Shown piece by piece: positions 1 through 10,783 of a stretch of 64,000 nt of DNA. The position numbers and the translations under genes are program-made. How positions within the stretch are numbered: position 1 is the first letter of the stretch; every line of letters starts with the position of its first letter. The stretch is from Lingula anatina (lineage: Eukaryota; Brachiopoda; Lingulata; Lingulida; Lingulidae). The stretch covers positions 287,893-351,892 of the forward strand of contig NW_019775508.1 in the NCBI RefSeq assembly GCF_001039355.2. Reading direction: 5' to 3'. The notes under the pieces are model-generated. The model saw only the letters and a program-made list of their open reading frames with translations. It was not told where the DNA came from and ran no database searches.

Positions 1-809
1 TATTTAACTTGTGCATCATATATACTCATCAACTAAATTGCCCCTGGAGAGAAAGAACAAGTGTAAAATCCTATGCACAAGTAAACTAGAGTTTCCACTT
101 ACTAGCTTCAATAATTTAAATAATCAATAGAATTTTGACATTATATAAAAAGACAGACTGATTGAAAAGAAATAGAACTTTCAGAACTGCATTGTTGAAT
201 GAAGAATAGGATAAAAGAGAACAAGTATATTAAGATCTTGAAGAAATGGTAAAATTTGAGAATTCAACATATTAAGATAAAACATGGGGCTTCTCTCAAT
301 TCAACAATTTGCTGTAAAATGCACTTCCAAAATAGTAAAATCTTTTTACTTGGTTAAATCCATCATCAATTATCCACCATTCCAACTACTGATCAATTTA
401 AATCAATCAAAAGAATAAACCAATCATTATTCTAATTATAAACTTGATTAATACTTATAGTGCAAGTTAATAATGATAAAAAGTTACAAATTCCTAAAAC
501 CAAACTAACATTAAGTATATCCAATAATAATCTACCTTCTAGTAACTTTCACAACAGAACCGGAATGAAACAACTCCAAATGGAGTCTTATGCTCAACTC
601 AGTGCGTGTTATACATATAATACTCTGTGACTGTGTGTAAATGGTATATAAATTTTAAATAAAACTGTAAAAATCAACAAAACATATTTAGTAGCCACAC
701 AAATGTGGTCCAAAGTTTGGTGAAGTGTAGCCTCCCTCAACAATAAAAATCATGAAAAAGAAAATGAGGATTTTCCACTCGTTGGAGTAAGAACCATAAT
801 ATCTTTACA
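1..809. other. Region downstream of CPEB1
   Basis: AT-rich DNA; no exon, repeat or RNA gene is recognised. Confidence 0.5.
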
Positions 810-975
810 TCAAATACTTGTTTCTTCAAGTTCTCCATTTCTCAAGGTATAAGAGGTTCTTGTGTCCTCATCCTCCAGTATTGGTGTCCACTTGTTGCAC
901 ATTTCCCAACTGAACAAAGACAGGGAAACAACTCTTCCAATTTGACATCTTAGGAGTGGATTTATAACTGCTCTC
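810..975 (-). other. Candidate 3'-terminal exon downstream of CPEB1
   Basis: A minus-strand acceptor (GGGTTTTCAG) is followed by 54 open codons ending at TGA, including the acidic segment TPILEDEDTRTSYTLRNGEL. It could be an alternative last exon of CPEB1 or belong to another transcript. I do not recognise the peptide. A second frame, joinable to exon 11 in phase 0, is open for about 35 codons. Confidence 0.2.
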
Positions 976-1313
976 CTGAAAACCCCCAAAATTAAATACA
1001 TTTCATAATGTTAAAATTACAGCCGAGTCCAAACCTATTCCCATCACTTTTTACAAAGATCACATGGACAGGTTCAAATAAATTTTCTGCTCTTTATACT
1101 CTTACCTTGTGCAGGAATTAGACAAACTATTCATAAGTACTTCAAATCCAGAAATGATTTTGGGTTGCAAGAAAAAAGCCGAAAGAAAGGGCTAAGTGAC
1201 TGTACAACAAAGGCATCTGCGGTCCATTATGGTGGAAAATGGACAACTGATTTCTGATTCAAATAAATAACTTAAAAAAAAGATGACTATATGTCAGCAA
1301 AGTCCACCTCAAG

Positions 1314-1319
1314 TTTATT
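1314..1319 (-). terminator. Possible CPEB1 poly(A) signal AATAAA
   Basis: TTTATT on the plus strand reads AATAAA on the minus strand, 73 nt past the CPEB1 stop. A 3'UTR of about 100 nt would be short for this gene, so a more distal end is equally possible. Confidence 0.3.
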
Positions 1320-1391
1320 CTAAATGAATGAAATATGACTAAGATGTACATAAACACACATTTTGATGACAATTCATCATACCTGGTACGT

Positions 1392-1598
1392 TCATGTGCA
1401 AGTCCCAGCAGCCACAGATGTGCCCTTGCTGTTTCTCATCAGAGGTTTGTGGTTCTTCAATGTGTCCAGGGAATGCTGCCATTGCCAACAGGAACGGCAG
1501 TAGTAGCGGAAACACTGCAGGTCACGACAGAAGTATGGCCCCTGCTGAATGTTACACGTGCTGCACATAGAATCTTCTAAGTAAGGATCAATCTGAAC
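1392..1598 (-). CDS. CPEB1: CPEB1 coding exon 12 (zinc-binding domain, stop)
   Basis: 207 nt including the TGA stop. It starts [12 protein letters not shown], followed by Cys pairs (CSTC, YYCRSCW) and later His residues, the CPEB zinc-binding domain. After LMRNSKG the tail diverges for about 11 residues. The acceptor is TTTCCTCAG. This is the unmistakable 3' end of a CPEB1 reading frame. Confidence 0.97.
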   Translation of the reverse strand, partial: VQIDPYLEDSMCSTCNIQQGPYFCRDLQCFRYYCRSCWQWQHSLDTLKNHKPLMRNSKGTSVAAGTCT

Positions 1599-4500
1599 CT
1601 GAGGAAACAAAGTATTTCTGATCATAGATAAAATCACTATTTTCAAATACTGTGTTCAAAACAAAAGTACAAATTCATATTTTGTTAGCCTGAGGTTGTA
1701 AGAATGATTTTCAGTGTGCTTGGATATTCCCTATCTTCTCTACTGCAATGTCTCACAAGTTTACCATATTTCAAGAGGCAGAAATACACGTGCTTCCATG
1801 TTTGAATACTTGTGATAAAATTCAGGTGTATCTTATTTATATAAAATCTAAAGTCTTCACTAAAAGAAGATTTTAATTTTACTGTCACATTAATTAACAA
1901 GCTTACCTTTTTTGTAAACTTAGGGGTCTTGATTTCTACAAAAGCTGCCTGCACAGCCTTCATGTAACTTTTGTGGACACTGAAGGTCACTCGACCAGAC
2001 CCTAACAATAATCAAATTCAACTGAATTAAACGCTTCAAAAATTGGTTAAAATCATGTCATGGGGGGAACCAATGCAAAATACCAAAGCCTTACTAAGGA
2101 CAGAGAATGCAATATACAGAGAAGATAACAGTTAGTTACTGTCAGAACTTACCAATGGGATACTTGTATTTGTCTGTGTCTATCCCAGCATACACCACAT
2201 TTCCAAACAGGTCATTCATAATTGCCGCCAGTGCCTCTGCATTCAACATCCCATGGAGAGCTCCAACAAACACTGTTTTATTTGGGTCCAGGCGCTGGGA
2301 GGGTTGGCGTACATAGTTGCTGTCACTGAGAACCCAGGGAATAACCTGCACCTATACGTAAATCCAATTAGTGATAGACATTATGTTCCTTTACTTTACA
2401 AAATTTCATCAAATAATTGTAAATCGAGATCATTAATTTGTGAAATCAGAACTTTGTGAGCTGTACCTTATCAACTGAACCGAATTATGTTTTGAAAAGG
2501 CTCCCATTGAGTATCTTTGTTACCCATGAAATTTTTTAAGTTCCAAGATACATAAATGTTTTTATTGTTTAGCACAATGCCTGAGGCAACCCATTTCATG
2601 AAATGGTCATAATACTCTGTGATTAACGGTTTTGAACTCGCATCCAATAAGATATGAATTAAGTTTTATTTACTTTGATTTGTGAATTGATGATTTTATT
2701 TCCAGTGAACAGCTAGATCACCCTCCCCCCATGGGACCCTCTGATTTTTCAATGTTCAGTCCAATCTTATAGTATATAACACACATTTTATATTTGATTT
2801 TCAATGAAAAACTACAGAACATGGTAAGGATTTTTTTTACAAGAAAATGGAAGGAAGTGTAAACAATGTATGCCAGAAAATGACTGACATCAACCTGAGA
2901 ACATAATCCCTACCTCTTTACTCCTCATTCTGCGGCTCGAGATCTTGAAGTAGTACTCGCCTCCATTAGAATAATCATGAGTGCAGGACTGCAAAAGAGC
3001 CTTGACTGCCTTCTCATTCTCAAACAAGATATACACATATCCTGGGAACACAACACAGGGAATGTTCTGTTATGTGCATGTTAAATCTATACAAAAAATA
3101 ATTTTGGTGGTATCATTTATGGTGAAAGACAACAAAACAAGATTGTAAGAAACAGAGCAACCAACAAACATAATTTCAAGACTGCTTTAATTGCTTAGTG
3201 ATTTTTTTCAAATACTATGACAAAACTGCAGATGGATCCATTCTAATATAGATTATGTGCAGAAAATCTTGGAAGTAAAAAAGGTGACAAAACAGCCAAA
3301 CTGTAATAAAGAAGCTTTCATTTCCCCTTGAAGTAAAGTTGTACGGTTATGTAAGACAGCATTGCCAAGATGTTCAGTGTGATATAAGGGATTTTTCTAG
3401 AAATTTACAAATTTTCCTGAAACCAGACTTATTAAGTGGAGACAGTCCTGACTGCTTAGAAGACTTGCTTTAATACAAGGGGAAAATGAAACATCTTTAC
3501 CAAACTTAAGGCAGCAGAGTTTGTTTTAAGCAATTAACACAGCAATGCAAGGAAAATGAAAGCACCTTTAAGCCATGTCCCTCTGCCAGAGGAGCGTGGA
3601 TGCTTACCATCCTTCCCTGGCCACTCTATGCGTATAGGACCGAATGGTTTGAAGGCTGACTGGAGACCAGCTACAAGGATGGGATGAGTAATTTTAAACT
3701 CTTAGTGTCGCAATATATACAGACCACTAATTTACAAAGGCAATACTTTTACACGTTCAGATTCCAATTTCAAAGGATTATGTTAATATTAACATGATCA
3801 ACAGTTTCATATCTTATTCCTAATATTTCCTGTAAACCACTGCTTAATTTTTCAACTATATTTTTGTTTATTCAGTGCAGATATTTTAATTCCAAGCACG
3901 TAAGAAAAAAAAAAAAAAAAGAGAAACACTATACATAAAAGAAGCCTCTGCAGAAGTTGTCATCAAAGTGCCATGAAATAACTCTGGTGAGACTCTTGCT
4001 AATGCAATTAAGGTGAGCAGATTAAAATGCCTCCTCTTGTTTCCAACACACTTCTATTATCACCAGCATTTCCACATTGTACTCAACACAAGAGGCATGG
4101 CAATTTATTAATAGGATTGCATTCAGCAAGAGTCCCCACAGAGTTGGATAGATTTACGTAGAATGATAGTTTCATTGAGAATGAGCCCGAAGACATTCTC
4201 TCTTAAATAAAATGAGATTTATATTTGAGGTAACATCAAAAATAACAACATTTTCTCACTTTCAGTGATGTCCCAAGGAACCCCTCCTAGGAAAACCTTG
4301 CACGAGTAGCTTGGGTTTTTGTACACCTTTGGGGGTAACTGACCGCTCCATGTACAGGTGGCTTCATAGAGAGCTAGAAATAGGAATTTTAAGTTCAAAA
4401 TGCTCATCTTCAAATATCTTTTCAATGAGGAAAAACAACATGGCAGTTTTTTCCAAAAAGAGCTACTGCAGATCCATTGCTTCATATTATCTTACCAAAC

Positions 4501-7500
4501 CTTTGCTATGCATTTGGACTATAGGCACATTTTTTAAAAATTGTAACACTTTATAATTAGTTGACACATCTTAATCTATAACTGTATTATCATAACATTG
4601 TAGAATAGCCTTATTAATTTCAAGGATTTTAAGTTTTTGAAAGCTATTCATTTAAGAAATGATTTGCATAAATTAATATTCATATAGATTAGATCTTATT
4701 CTTACAAGCAGCATTCCTGTATAACCTTGCTGCCTTCTCAATAGAATAAGGATCTGAACTGTTTGTGGAAAACAGGGAGTTCACAGACTGCCATCTTTTA
4801 TCAGACAGCAGATCAGTAGACTGTGGTCCAGGACTTTCCTCTCTAGAATTAGGAGGACATGGCGGCGAGCGCATAAAGTCTCCACCTTGGAGCAGGCGCG
4901 TGAGGTCCACTTGCTGAGGCTGCTGGGGAGGAGGGGAGGGCGACATGGGCCCTGCAGCTGGGGGGCCACCAATGTGGAGGGAATTCTGAAATCATGAATC
5001 TGAAATCTTTGAGGAATCAAGAAAAGAGAGACCAAAAGTATATTATAATGAAATCATTCTTTGTTTAAGGAACAGGATTTTTAAAAAACTTATATCAATT
5101 TTGTACCATACCATGAGTTCAGTGAGAGGATCTGTTGCACTTCCATCACTGCCAAGTCCTGAAGTGTCAGAGTCACTAAATGGTGACGGGGAACGTGTCA
5201 GAGAGCAGCGGGATGTATTGCCATAATTCAACATCGGAGAATTCAGACCACTGTAATCACTGTAAAAAATATTGGCAATAAAATGCTTTTTAACCTTTAG
5301 AGATTGGCTACTTGAAATCAGGAGCGTTGACAACATTTTAGAAAAAAAAATCATCCTTCACTTTAAAATCAGATCCAACATCCCAAGTGCTATTATGACC
5401 TTTTTTGATCAGTTATGTAAAAGGTAGAAATCCACAGATTGGCTAAAAGTTCCTGTGGTTGCTAAACAACGATCCAACAGTTATGCTTTTTGCAAAGTCT
5501 GTAAATTGTCACACTACTAACTCTTTCTTGAAATTGAATGACACCTAAAACTTTCCCCAAGAGGATGGCATTATTAAGAAGACGATATAGCTGACCTAGA
5601 CAAAGAAGATCCCCTCCTCTCTGCAGTGATGGCCCTGAGCATTCTCTGTGGTGAGTTAGTCAGGCATTCCAGCGTTCTATTTGATATTGCCCCTGGCACG
5701 TGAACCCCATGGTCCTGGCTTTTGGAGTAGTCTAGCAGTCCGCCATAGCCACCATGATGGCGATTTAACATGGGAAGGTTCACATTGGAGACAGGTGGAA
5801 ATGGGTGAAATCCTGGCAGGAAATGTGAAGTAAATTTTTATATTAGATACAATGGGAAAATGTCATTTAAAAATAAATTTGTGTGAAGTTTATAAAAATC
5901 TCAAAATGACTATCAAAACTTTTGTCAACTAGTGTGCATGCCATACTTTTTAAATGTCATTTTAGTGTGTATGATTTATTTCTTAAATGTTACTTGCATA
6001 AGTTCAAAAGTTGCTACTACCCAAATAATGTCTGACAACAACCACAATGACAAAAAAAAGTCACTCCCAAGTTACCTGAATATGAGAAGGTGTTTGGAGA
6101 CTGTGGAGCTGGAAAACCATACCCTGAAAATAAGAGCTCTGCAGTGGACATGGCAGGCATGGCAGCCATATAGGATGGGTCTGGAAGAAAAATGCACACA
6201 CATAGCAATTTTGCATTAACAGACAGATTAAGCTTTAAGTAAAAATTATGTCAAATTTTCAAAAAGCAAAAAAAGTCAGGCTTTGAACACTCTAGACAAA
6301 CAATTCATTAAATTTTCACCAGACACCAATTGAAAGTTCTCCTTGAAAACCAGGTTCAATTTACCTCTTATCTGTTCTTGCTGCTGTGGCAATGTCAGTC
6401 CCGCAAGACTGTTCAGATCGAGGGAGTTTCCTAGCAATGCATTTATACTCTTGAAAATCTCTGCATTGGCTGATAAATATTTTTCATCAGCTTGAGATAC
6501 AGGGTTTGGATTATACTCCTGTTGATGCTGGAAAATATTTAAAAATAGAGTAACTTCGGGTAAACTAGCAGCATTTGGAAATTCCCATGCTTACCTATCT
6601 CGCAAACCTTTCCTAATTCAGATCTTTTTAGATTTTAAAAAAACTCAAATATAAGTACCTGACATTGATATATATTTCCATCTAAATGCGCAGGAAGACA
6701 TGGCCAGTCACTTAGAACTGATTTAAATTACAATTGAAATTAGAAATGGTATAAAATATCAAATCCAAGTGCAGTAATGGGTCAAGCTATATTTGTGTGC
6801 AGGAGAAAATTTTCTTTTTTGTGGAAAATTTGATTTGGTGGGGATATCTAAAAAAGGATACCTTAAAACCCATTATAACTGCTAAAATCTGGAACAGAAA
6901 GTGACCAGGGAGAACTGACTCTGCTGGTTGTGAATGTGAGGTATGTTGGTACCATGGCACGATGGGAAATTAGGCTGGGGTCCTCAATTAATCTTTTATT
7001 TGGTAAATTAAAACCATTATTTGAAACCAAGGCAAGTGCTTGCATAAGAAATATTCCTATAGATAAACAGTATGAAAATTAGCCTCTTTTTAAGCAATCC
7101 ACAGTTGATATGGTGACAGATTACTTCACATTATTAAGCAGCCAGTCCTTTCAATATCTTTTGTAGAAGGTAATCAATGTCTTAAAAGATTTTCTGAGCT
7201 TGAGAAACAAGAAAAAAAAAGCAAATACCATGTAGATATGGGAATCAATATCTGAACTTTCAATTTTATCAAAAGAGTTCATTACACAGGCAATGAACCA
7301 CAGCTGAATGATGCAGCCGAAAATGAAGGGCACCTCCACAGGTTTTTATGGTTTTTGCTCCAAAAAGTACTATTACATGTATTGTACAACCATTTTAAAA
7401 ACTTATAATGGGGCACAGAAAAATTCATCGTTTTAACTGATTATATACTTATGATAGCATTTTCTAGTGAACAGATATCCTTGGTAGATCTATGCTACAC

Positions 7501-8060
7501 TAAGAGCATCATTATTTAAATTAGAAAAAAATGAAAATAATGATTTCAAAACTGTTTTAATACTAAAATACTAAGTGATAACATTTTAAAGGGATGTGTT
7601 GCTGAAAAATAAAATCAAAGCATTCCAATAGCTTATAAAACGAAGTTTTGTTAGACATAAGAATATTTTTGCAACAATTTCCATTCAGAAGTACGGAGTG
7701 TAAATTACCAAAATAACGATACTTTGTTGCAGAATCCTTTTTGTGAATGAAACATGGTTCTTGTTTACGCCTCTGGCGGTTAACTCTACCTATTAAAATT
7801 AGACTCTCTGGGGTTTCTCAAAAGTATAATTTCCTTTTATGTACTGTGCTCAAACGCTGAATTCCAAGTAAACAACAAACAGGTGTGATAATTTCAGATT
7901 ACCTGCCGTACTGCTAAACTTCGGACAACGTTTACGCAAGTAAGCCTCAGTCATTCTGTTCAACATGTCAAAAATGAACCAAATTACAAGTCACAAATCT
8001 AAAGAAATGAAAGTGAGGAAAAGAGTGAGCTTTACGTCTTACCGATAACGAATGTGCCAT
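1392..8060 (-). CDS. CPEB1: CPEB1-type cytoplasmic polyadenylation element-binding protein, complete, 12 coding exons
   Basis: The spliced frame is 592 aa; from memory the human protein is about 566. CPEB1 binds the U-rich CPE in 3'UTRs and controls poly(A) tail length and translation in oocytes, embryos and neurons. Residues 1-310 are a disordered Ser/Pro/Gln-rich regulatory region. RRM1 lies at about 335-426 with RNP2 VFLGGV and RNP1 [11 protein letters not shown]2 lies at about 452-524 with TVFVGALHG and GSGRVTF. The C-terminal Cys/His zinc-binding domain is at about 530-585. Exons, 5' to 3' on the minus strand: 8060-8043, 6527-6365, 6180-6076, 5812-5596, 5259-5112, 4985-4706, 4373-4260, 3670-3566, 3041-2914, 2351-2153, 2001-1907, 1598-1392. 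All junctions are GT/AG and all phases agree. The start MAHSL resembles vertebrate MAFSL and is the first ATG after the predicted start site. CPEB1 rather than CPEB2-4 is inferred from the RRM and zinc-domain wording. Confidence 0.95.
1907..2001 (-). CDS. CPEB1: CPEB1 coding exon 11 (RRM2 RNP1)
   Basis: 95 nt, phase 1 to 0. It encodes GSGRVTF (RNP1), then [17 protein letters not shown], the end of RRM2. The donor is GTAAGC and the acceptor TTGTTAG. Confidence 0.97.
2153..2351 (-). CDS. CPEB1: CPEB1 coding exon 10 (RRM2 RNP2)
   Basis: 199 nt, phase 0 to 1, residues 427-493. It begins [15 protein letters not shown] and contains [18 protein letters not shown], the highly conserved inter-RRM and RRM2 core. 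The donor is GTAAGT. Confidence 0.98.
2914..3041 (-). CDS. CPEB1: CPEB1 coding exon 9 (RRM1 RNP1)
   Basis: 128 nt, phase 1 to 0, residues 384-426. It carries RNP1 (GYVYILFE) and the ending [11 protein letters not shown], matching human KMSSRRMRCKE. The donor is GTAGGG and the acceptor TTCCCAG. Confidence 0.97.
3566..3670 (-). CDS. CPEB1: CPEB1 coding exon 8 (RRM1, two alternative in-frame donors)
   Basis: 105 nt to the distal donor (GTGCTT), which keeps [14 protein letters not shown], the counterpart of human KHPRCPPKGNMPKG in RRM1. A stronger donor, GTAAGC, lies 42 nt earlier at 3607-3602 and would drop exactly 14 residues in frame. Similarity to human favours the longer form as the reference product; both could be used. 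Confidence 0.85.
4260..4373 (-). CDS. CPEB1: CPEB1 coding exon 7 (start of RRM1)
   Basis: 114 nt, phase 1 to 1. It encodes [13 protein letters not shown] and the RRM1 RNP2 motif within [14 protein letters not shown], nearly identical to other CPEB1 proteins. The donor is GTGAGA and the acceptor ATTTCTAG. Confidence 0.97.
4706..4985 (-). CDS. CPEB1: CPEB1 coding exon 6 (Pro/Gln-rich)
   Basis: 280 nt, phase 0 to 1, residues 218-311. It is Pro/Gln-rich ([11 protein letters not shown]), then KRW and [16 protein letters not shown], matching human DPFSIEREARLHRQAA just ahead of RRM1. The donor is GTAAGA. Confidence 0.95.
5112..5259 (-). CDS. CPEB1: CPEB1 coding exon 5 (Ser-rich regulatory segment)
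   Basis: 148 nt, phase 2 to 0, residues 168-217. It contains [15 protein letters not shown], which lines up with human LDSRSSSPSDSDTSG, the region around the Aurora A/CaMKII site. A Thr stands where the phosphorylated Ser of LDSR would be. The donor is GTATGG. Confidence 0.9.
5596..5812 (-). CDS. CPEB1: CPEB1 coding exon 4 (N-terminal region)
   Basis: 217 nt, phase 1 to 2, residues about 96-168. It begins [15 protein letters not shown] and ends AERRGSSLS. The acceptor is TTCCTGCCAG. The donor GTCAGC is weak, which may allow regulated use. Confidence 0.85.
6076..6180 (-). CDS. CPEB1: CPEB1 coding exon 3 (N-terminal region)
   Basis: 105 nt, phase 1 to 1. It encodes a Met/Ala/Pro/Ser-rich low-complexity segment ([16 protein letters not shown]). 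It is open only in the frame demanded by both neighbours, with acceptor TTCTTCCAG and donor GTAACT. It could be skipped without a frame change. Confidence 0.85.
6365..6527 (-). CDS. CPEB1: CPEB1 coding exon 2 (N-terminal region)
   Basis: 163 nt, phase 0 to 1, residues about 7-61. It carries [18 protein letters not shown], which corresponds to the conserved N-terminal helix-like segment of CPEB1 (human RRINAILDNSLDFS), then a Gln-rich stretch. The acceptor is TTTTCCAG and the donor GTAAAT. Confidence 0.9.
6528..8042 (-). other. CPEB1 intron 1
   Basis: A 1.5-kb AT-rich intron. I find no convincing exon or repeat in it. The open stretches at 6863-7045 and 7151-7339 (minus) lack splice context and family resemblance. 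Confidence 0.6.
8043..8060 (-). CDS. CPEB1: CPEB1 coding exon 1 (start codon, MAHSLS)
   Basis: This 18-nt coding part of the first exon ends in phase 0 at a strong donor (GTAAGA). The ATG has A at -3 and G at +4, and no ATG precedes it in the predicted 124-nt leader. The first residues resemble the vertebrate CPEB1 start. The 1.5-kb intron that follows shows no further exon I can support. Confidence 0.8.
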
Positions 8061-8184
8061 GCTTTCGTTATTCACTCTAGGGCGGCTAAAATTTGACCAC
8101 CACTACCTGAGCCCTGCTACTTTCTTTCTTTGCAAGTCCTGTTGCGATCTGTCCTCTTATGGCTTTCGTGATCGAGGTGCAACT
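8061..8184 (-). other. CPEB1: Predicted CPEB1 5' untranslated leader
   Basis: The leader runs from the initiator A at about 8184 to the ATG at 8060, 124 nt, with no upstream ATG. A cryptic acceptor-like CTAG at about 8076-8079 means part of it could instead come from a separate upstream exon. Confidence 0.5.
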
Positions 8185-8207
8185 GATGCATAAAGAGTGA
8201 ATCCCAG

Positions 8208-8215
8208 TTTATATA
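8208..8215 (-). promoter_or_regulatory. CPEB1: TATA box and initiator of CPEB1
   Basis: On the minus strand TATATAAA is centred about 30 nt upstream of a TCAGTT initiator whose A is at 8184. TATA-to-start spacing of 31 nt is canonical for RNA polymerase II. Confidence 0.7.
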
Positions 8216-8231
8216 CATTTCACCCAAACAA

Positions 8232-8239
8232 ATGCAAAT
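8232..8239 (-). promoter_or_regulatory. POU octamer (ATTTGCAT) in the CPEB1 promoter
   Basis: The minus strand reads CTCATTTGCAT, a consensus octamer, 17 bp upstream of the TATA box. POU-family factors bind this site. Regulation by a POU factor is inference. Confidence 0.5.
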
Positions 8240-8308
8240 GAGTTCAAGATTTTCACTCACCCTTTCGAACCTTTACGGGCACTTGAAAACTGTTATCGAA
8301 GTTACCGA

Positions 8309-8316
8309 TCACGTGA
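8309..8316. promoter_or_regulatory. Palindromic E-box TCACGTGA upstream of CPEB1
   Basis: A perfect 8-bp palindrome of the USF/MITF/TFEB type, about 125 bp upstream of the predicted start site. The surroundings are GC-richer than the flanks. Confidence 0.35.
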
Positions 8317-8557
8317 CGGCCTTACCACGTTGTCTGCGTTGTGATTTCCTTGTCACCCGGGAAAATGATGTCATTTTACAGCAAGACGGACCCAGAGGGA
8401 TGGTCTTTATCCTCTTTTTCTCAAGATGACACTTTCCCCAAAGAGAGAAAAATACACTTTGCCACTAACAGCTACTGCAGTTTTCTTTTGGGGTGTCAGG
8501 TTGGGGTGGTGGGACATTTGCCATGCACGTTGCCCAAGTACGGTTGGTGCATGTGTA

Positions 8558-8573
8558 GGGGGGGGGGGGGGGG
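8558..8573. repeat. Poly-G tract (16 G)
   Basis: A run of 16 G on the plus strand, prone to slippage and capable of forming quadruplex DNA. It produces spurious glycine-rich frames on both strands. Confidence 0.9.
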
Positions 8574-10616
8574 TTCTAGTGATATCTGTCAAATGGTCAA
8601 ATGCAATGAAACTTTGTTCAAATTTACTATACAGAAGGAACACCAAATATTATTGAAGAACATAACAAGAATTTGAGAGATAAAGTGACTTTTTAGTTTA
8701 CCTACCGGTAGTTTTTCAGTATGTATCCTACGCCGCATATTTGGCGAGCTAAACATTAAAGATGCATTTGTACTTTGAAGTTATATTTTGCCACAAAACC
8801 CAACCAAATGCCACCATACAATTTGCTCCTGTCAGAGCACAGTAGGATTATTGATCACATACATGTAAATGCAGATTACTTTTATCTAAAAATCAAAATG
8901 GCCACCAAAACATGACAGAGAGTAAAAAAAAAAAGAGCTGCTAAATCAGTATAGTTTCGTGTAAATAGGCTAAAAAATACCTTTGGCTTTTCTCTTCATT
9001 GTTGATCCTATGATCCTAAACTATTCTTATCATCTTCTTTTACATCCAACTAATTCTTTTTTGAGTGTGTACCAGTAAGTCCCCTTAGTATAGTAAAGCT
9101 GGCACTCCCATGGGCCCCATAGTAGAACCATGCAATGTTACTTCACATCATAAAAAAGAAATTCTATATTTTGGATTAGAAAACTCAAATAAGCTTAAGC
9201 TTGGGTTTTCTTGCCAGTTGATACTTCCAGGACAATTAGCAATTTCCATAAACCTAGATAAACTGATTGTTACAAAAAAAAAAAAAAAAGAAGGATAAAC
9301 ATTAATAGATTCAAATCACACTATATTCTTCATTTCTTTTTGGATTTCGTAATTGAATGTTTATTAATACAGATGCATATTGCAATTTTTTCTTATATCT
9401 CAGCAAGCCATATTCATAAAACAAAAAGACCACCAAAGCTATGAAAAAAACAGGGAAAAAGCTGTTAAATTACATTTTTCTAGTGACAAAGACCTTTAAT
9501 ATATGAAATATTCGTATGTCTAAGTAAGGAATATAACTGAGGTCTAGGCAGGAAACAAAATTAAACAATTTGTTTATCTAATTATTCAAAAAAGAAATAT
9601 GTCTGCAAATGCTGTTCTATGAAGTATGATTAAACCAATCAGTTTCATATCTATATCAGTATGTGACAAAAAACCTTTAATCTTGGGTCAAAAGATTATA
9701 TTAAGACAATTAAGCACTTCATTATATTTTTGAAAAATGTGAATGAAACCACCTTTTTTACCCAATTTAATCCCAACATCTAACTTCTTATTGCAGTGAT
9801 AAATTTTAGGTGAGACTAGGCTAGAAACATGTAAATCAAACTTTATTTTAGAAGCAAGTAGCTTTATATATAGTTTACAGGAAAGAACATTGCAAGGTTT
9901 GACTATTGGGCTTATGTGAGTTTCAACTAGACAATTATTTGCTTTGCATTTATTTAATGACTGGTAGAAGAGGTTTATACACGATAATAGAGAATCCACA
10001 TTCACTTCATATGCAACTTTATATTCTTGATATATATATATATTTTTTTTTTCTTTTTTTTTTTTTTGCTTTAATTCCTTCACTCTGACAATGATTACTT
10101 GGATTGGCAGTAGTTGAAGTTCAGTGTTTCAAAAAAAAAAAAAAAAAAAAATTATTAATCAAAAAAATAATAATGACTTGATCCTTCCTGGATCTTTTGT
10201 CAATGAGGCAGAGTTTTGTGCAAAGGTTCATTACCAGGTGATGGTATCACAGTGGTAGTCCATATGGAAACGAGATGAAAAATGGTAACTTATGAAGATT
10301 TCACTTTTTAGGCCAACTCATTGACTAAGCATGCAATTTAAAAAAATTAAATTCTTTTCCAGACAAACTAATATTAATTTTAATGAAACAATGGCAAGAA
10401 TGACTCTCTTTTGGTCCTACTCACAGGGTTGTAGGTAGATCCTAAAATAAAAGGCGTCTGGCAAGCACTTTTGCCACACAGAAAATATGCATTCTTTTTA
10501 AATTAATACAGACCTGCAAGTGCCAATATATATAATAAATATGCATGTATCGTACTGTGAGCTTTTGATTTAAATTGTGCCATATACAAGGATGCTGACT
10601 GCAAGAACACACCAAA
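8574..10616. other. Intergenic DNA upstream of CPEB1
   Basis: AT-rich sequence with A/T homopolymers near 8927, 9274, 10055 and 10130. No coding exon, RNA gene or recognisable element was seen. The 131-codon minus-strand frame at 9688-10083 is Lys/Tyr/Ile-rich and looks random. Confidence 0.6.
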
Positions 10617-10783
10617 CAGGGGCGGATCCAGAGATATTTTGTGAGAGGCTTCCCAATCATCTTATTGATCCACTGTCCACTTTTGACCGTCTTCCGACAG
10701 AAAAAATTAGATACCCATCAATGTAAACTTGAAAATCTGACCGTCTTCCGGAAGACCCAGAAGACGGCCTAAATCCGCCCCTG
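10617..10783. mobile_element. Short inverted-repeat element with CAGGGGCGGAT ends
   Basis: The left end CAGGGGCGGATCCAGA and the right end, read in reverse complement, CAGGGGCGGATTTAGG are inverted copies. The 167-bp unit repeats the motif GACCGTCTTCC inside. This is the layout of a non-autonomous DNA transposon. The terminus is of a kind I associate with hAT-like elements, but the flanking 8 bp do not match as a target duplication, so the superfamily is not assigned. Confidence 0.6.

Noticed and set aside
8341-8676. Overlapping glycine- or proline-rich frames upstream of CPEB1
   Set aside because: Created by the 16-G tract, with frames open on both strands at once. No splice context.
9688-10083. 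131-codon minus-strand open frame
   Set aside because: Lys/Ile/Tyr-rich translation of AT-rich DNA, including a poly-T tract. No conserved motif.
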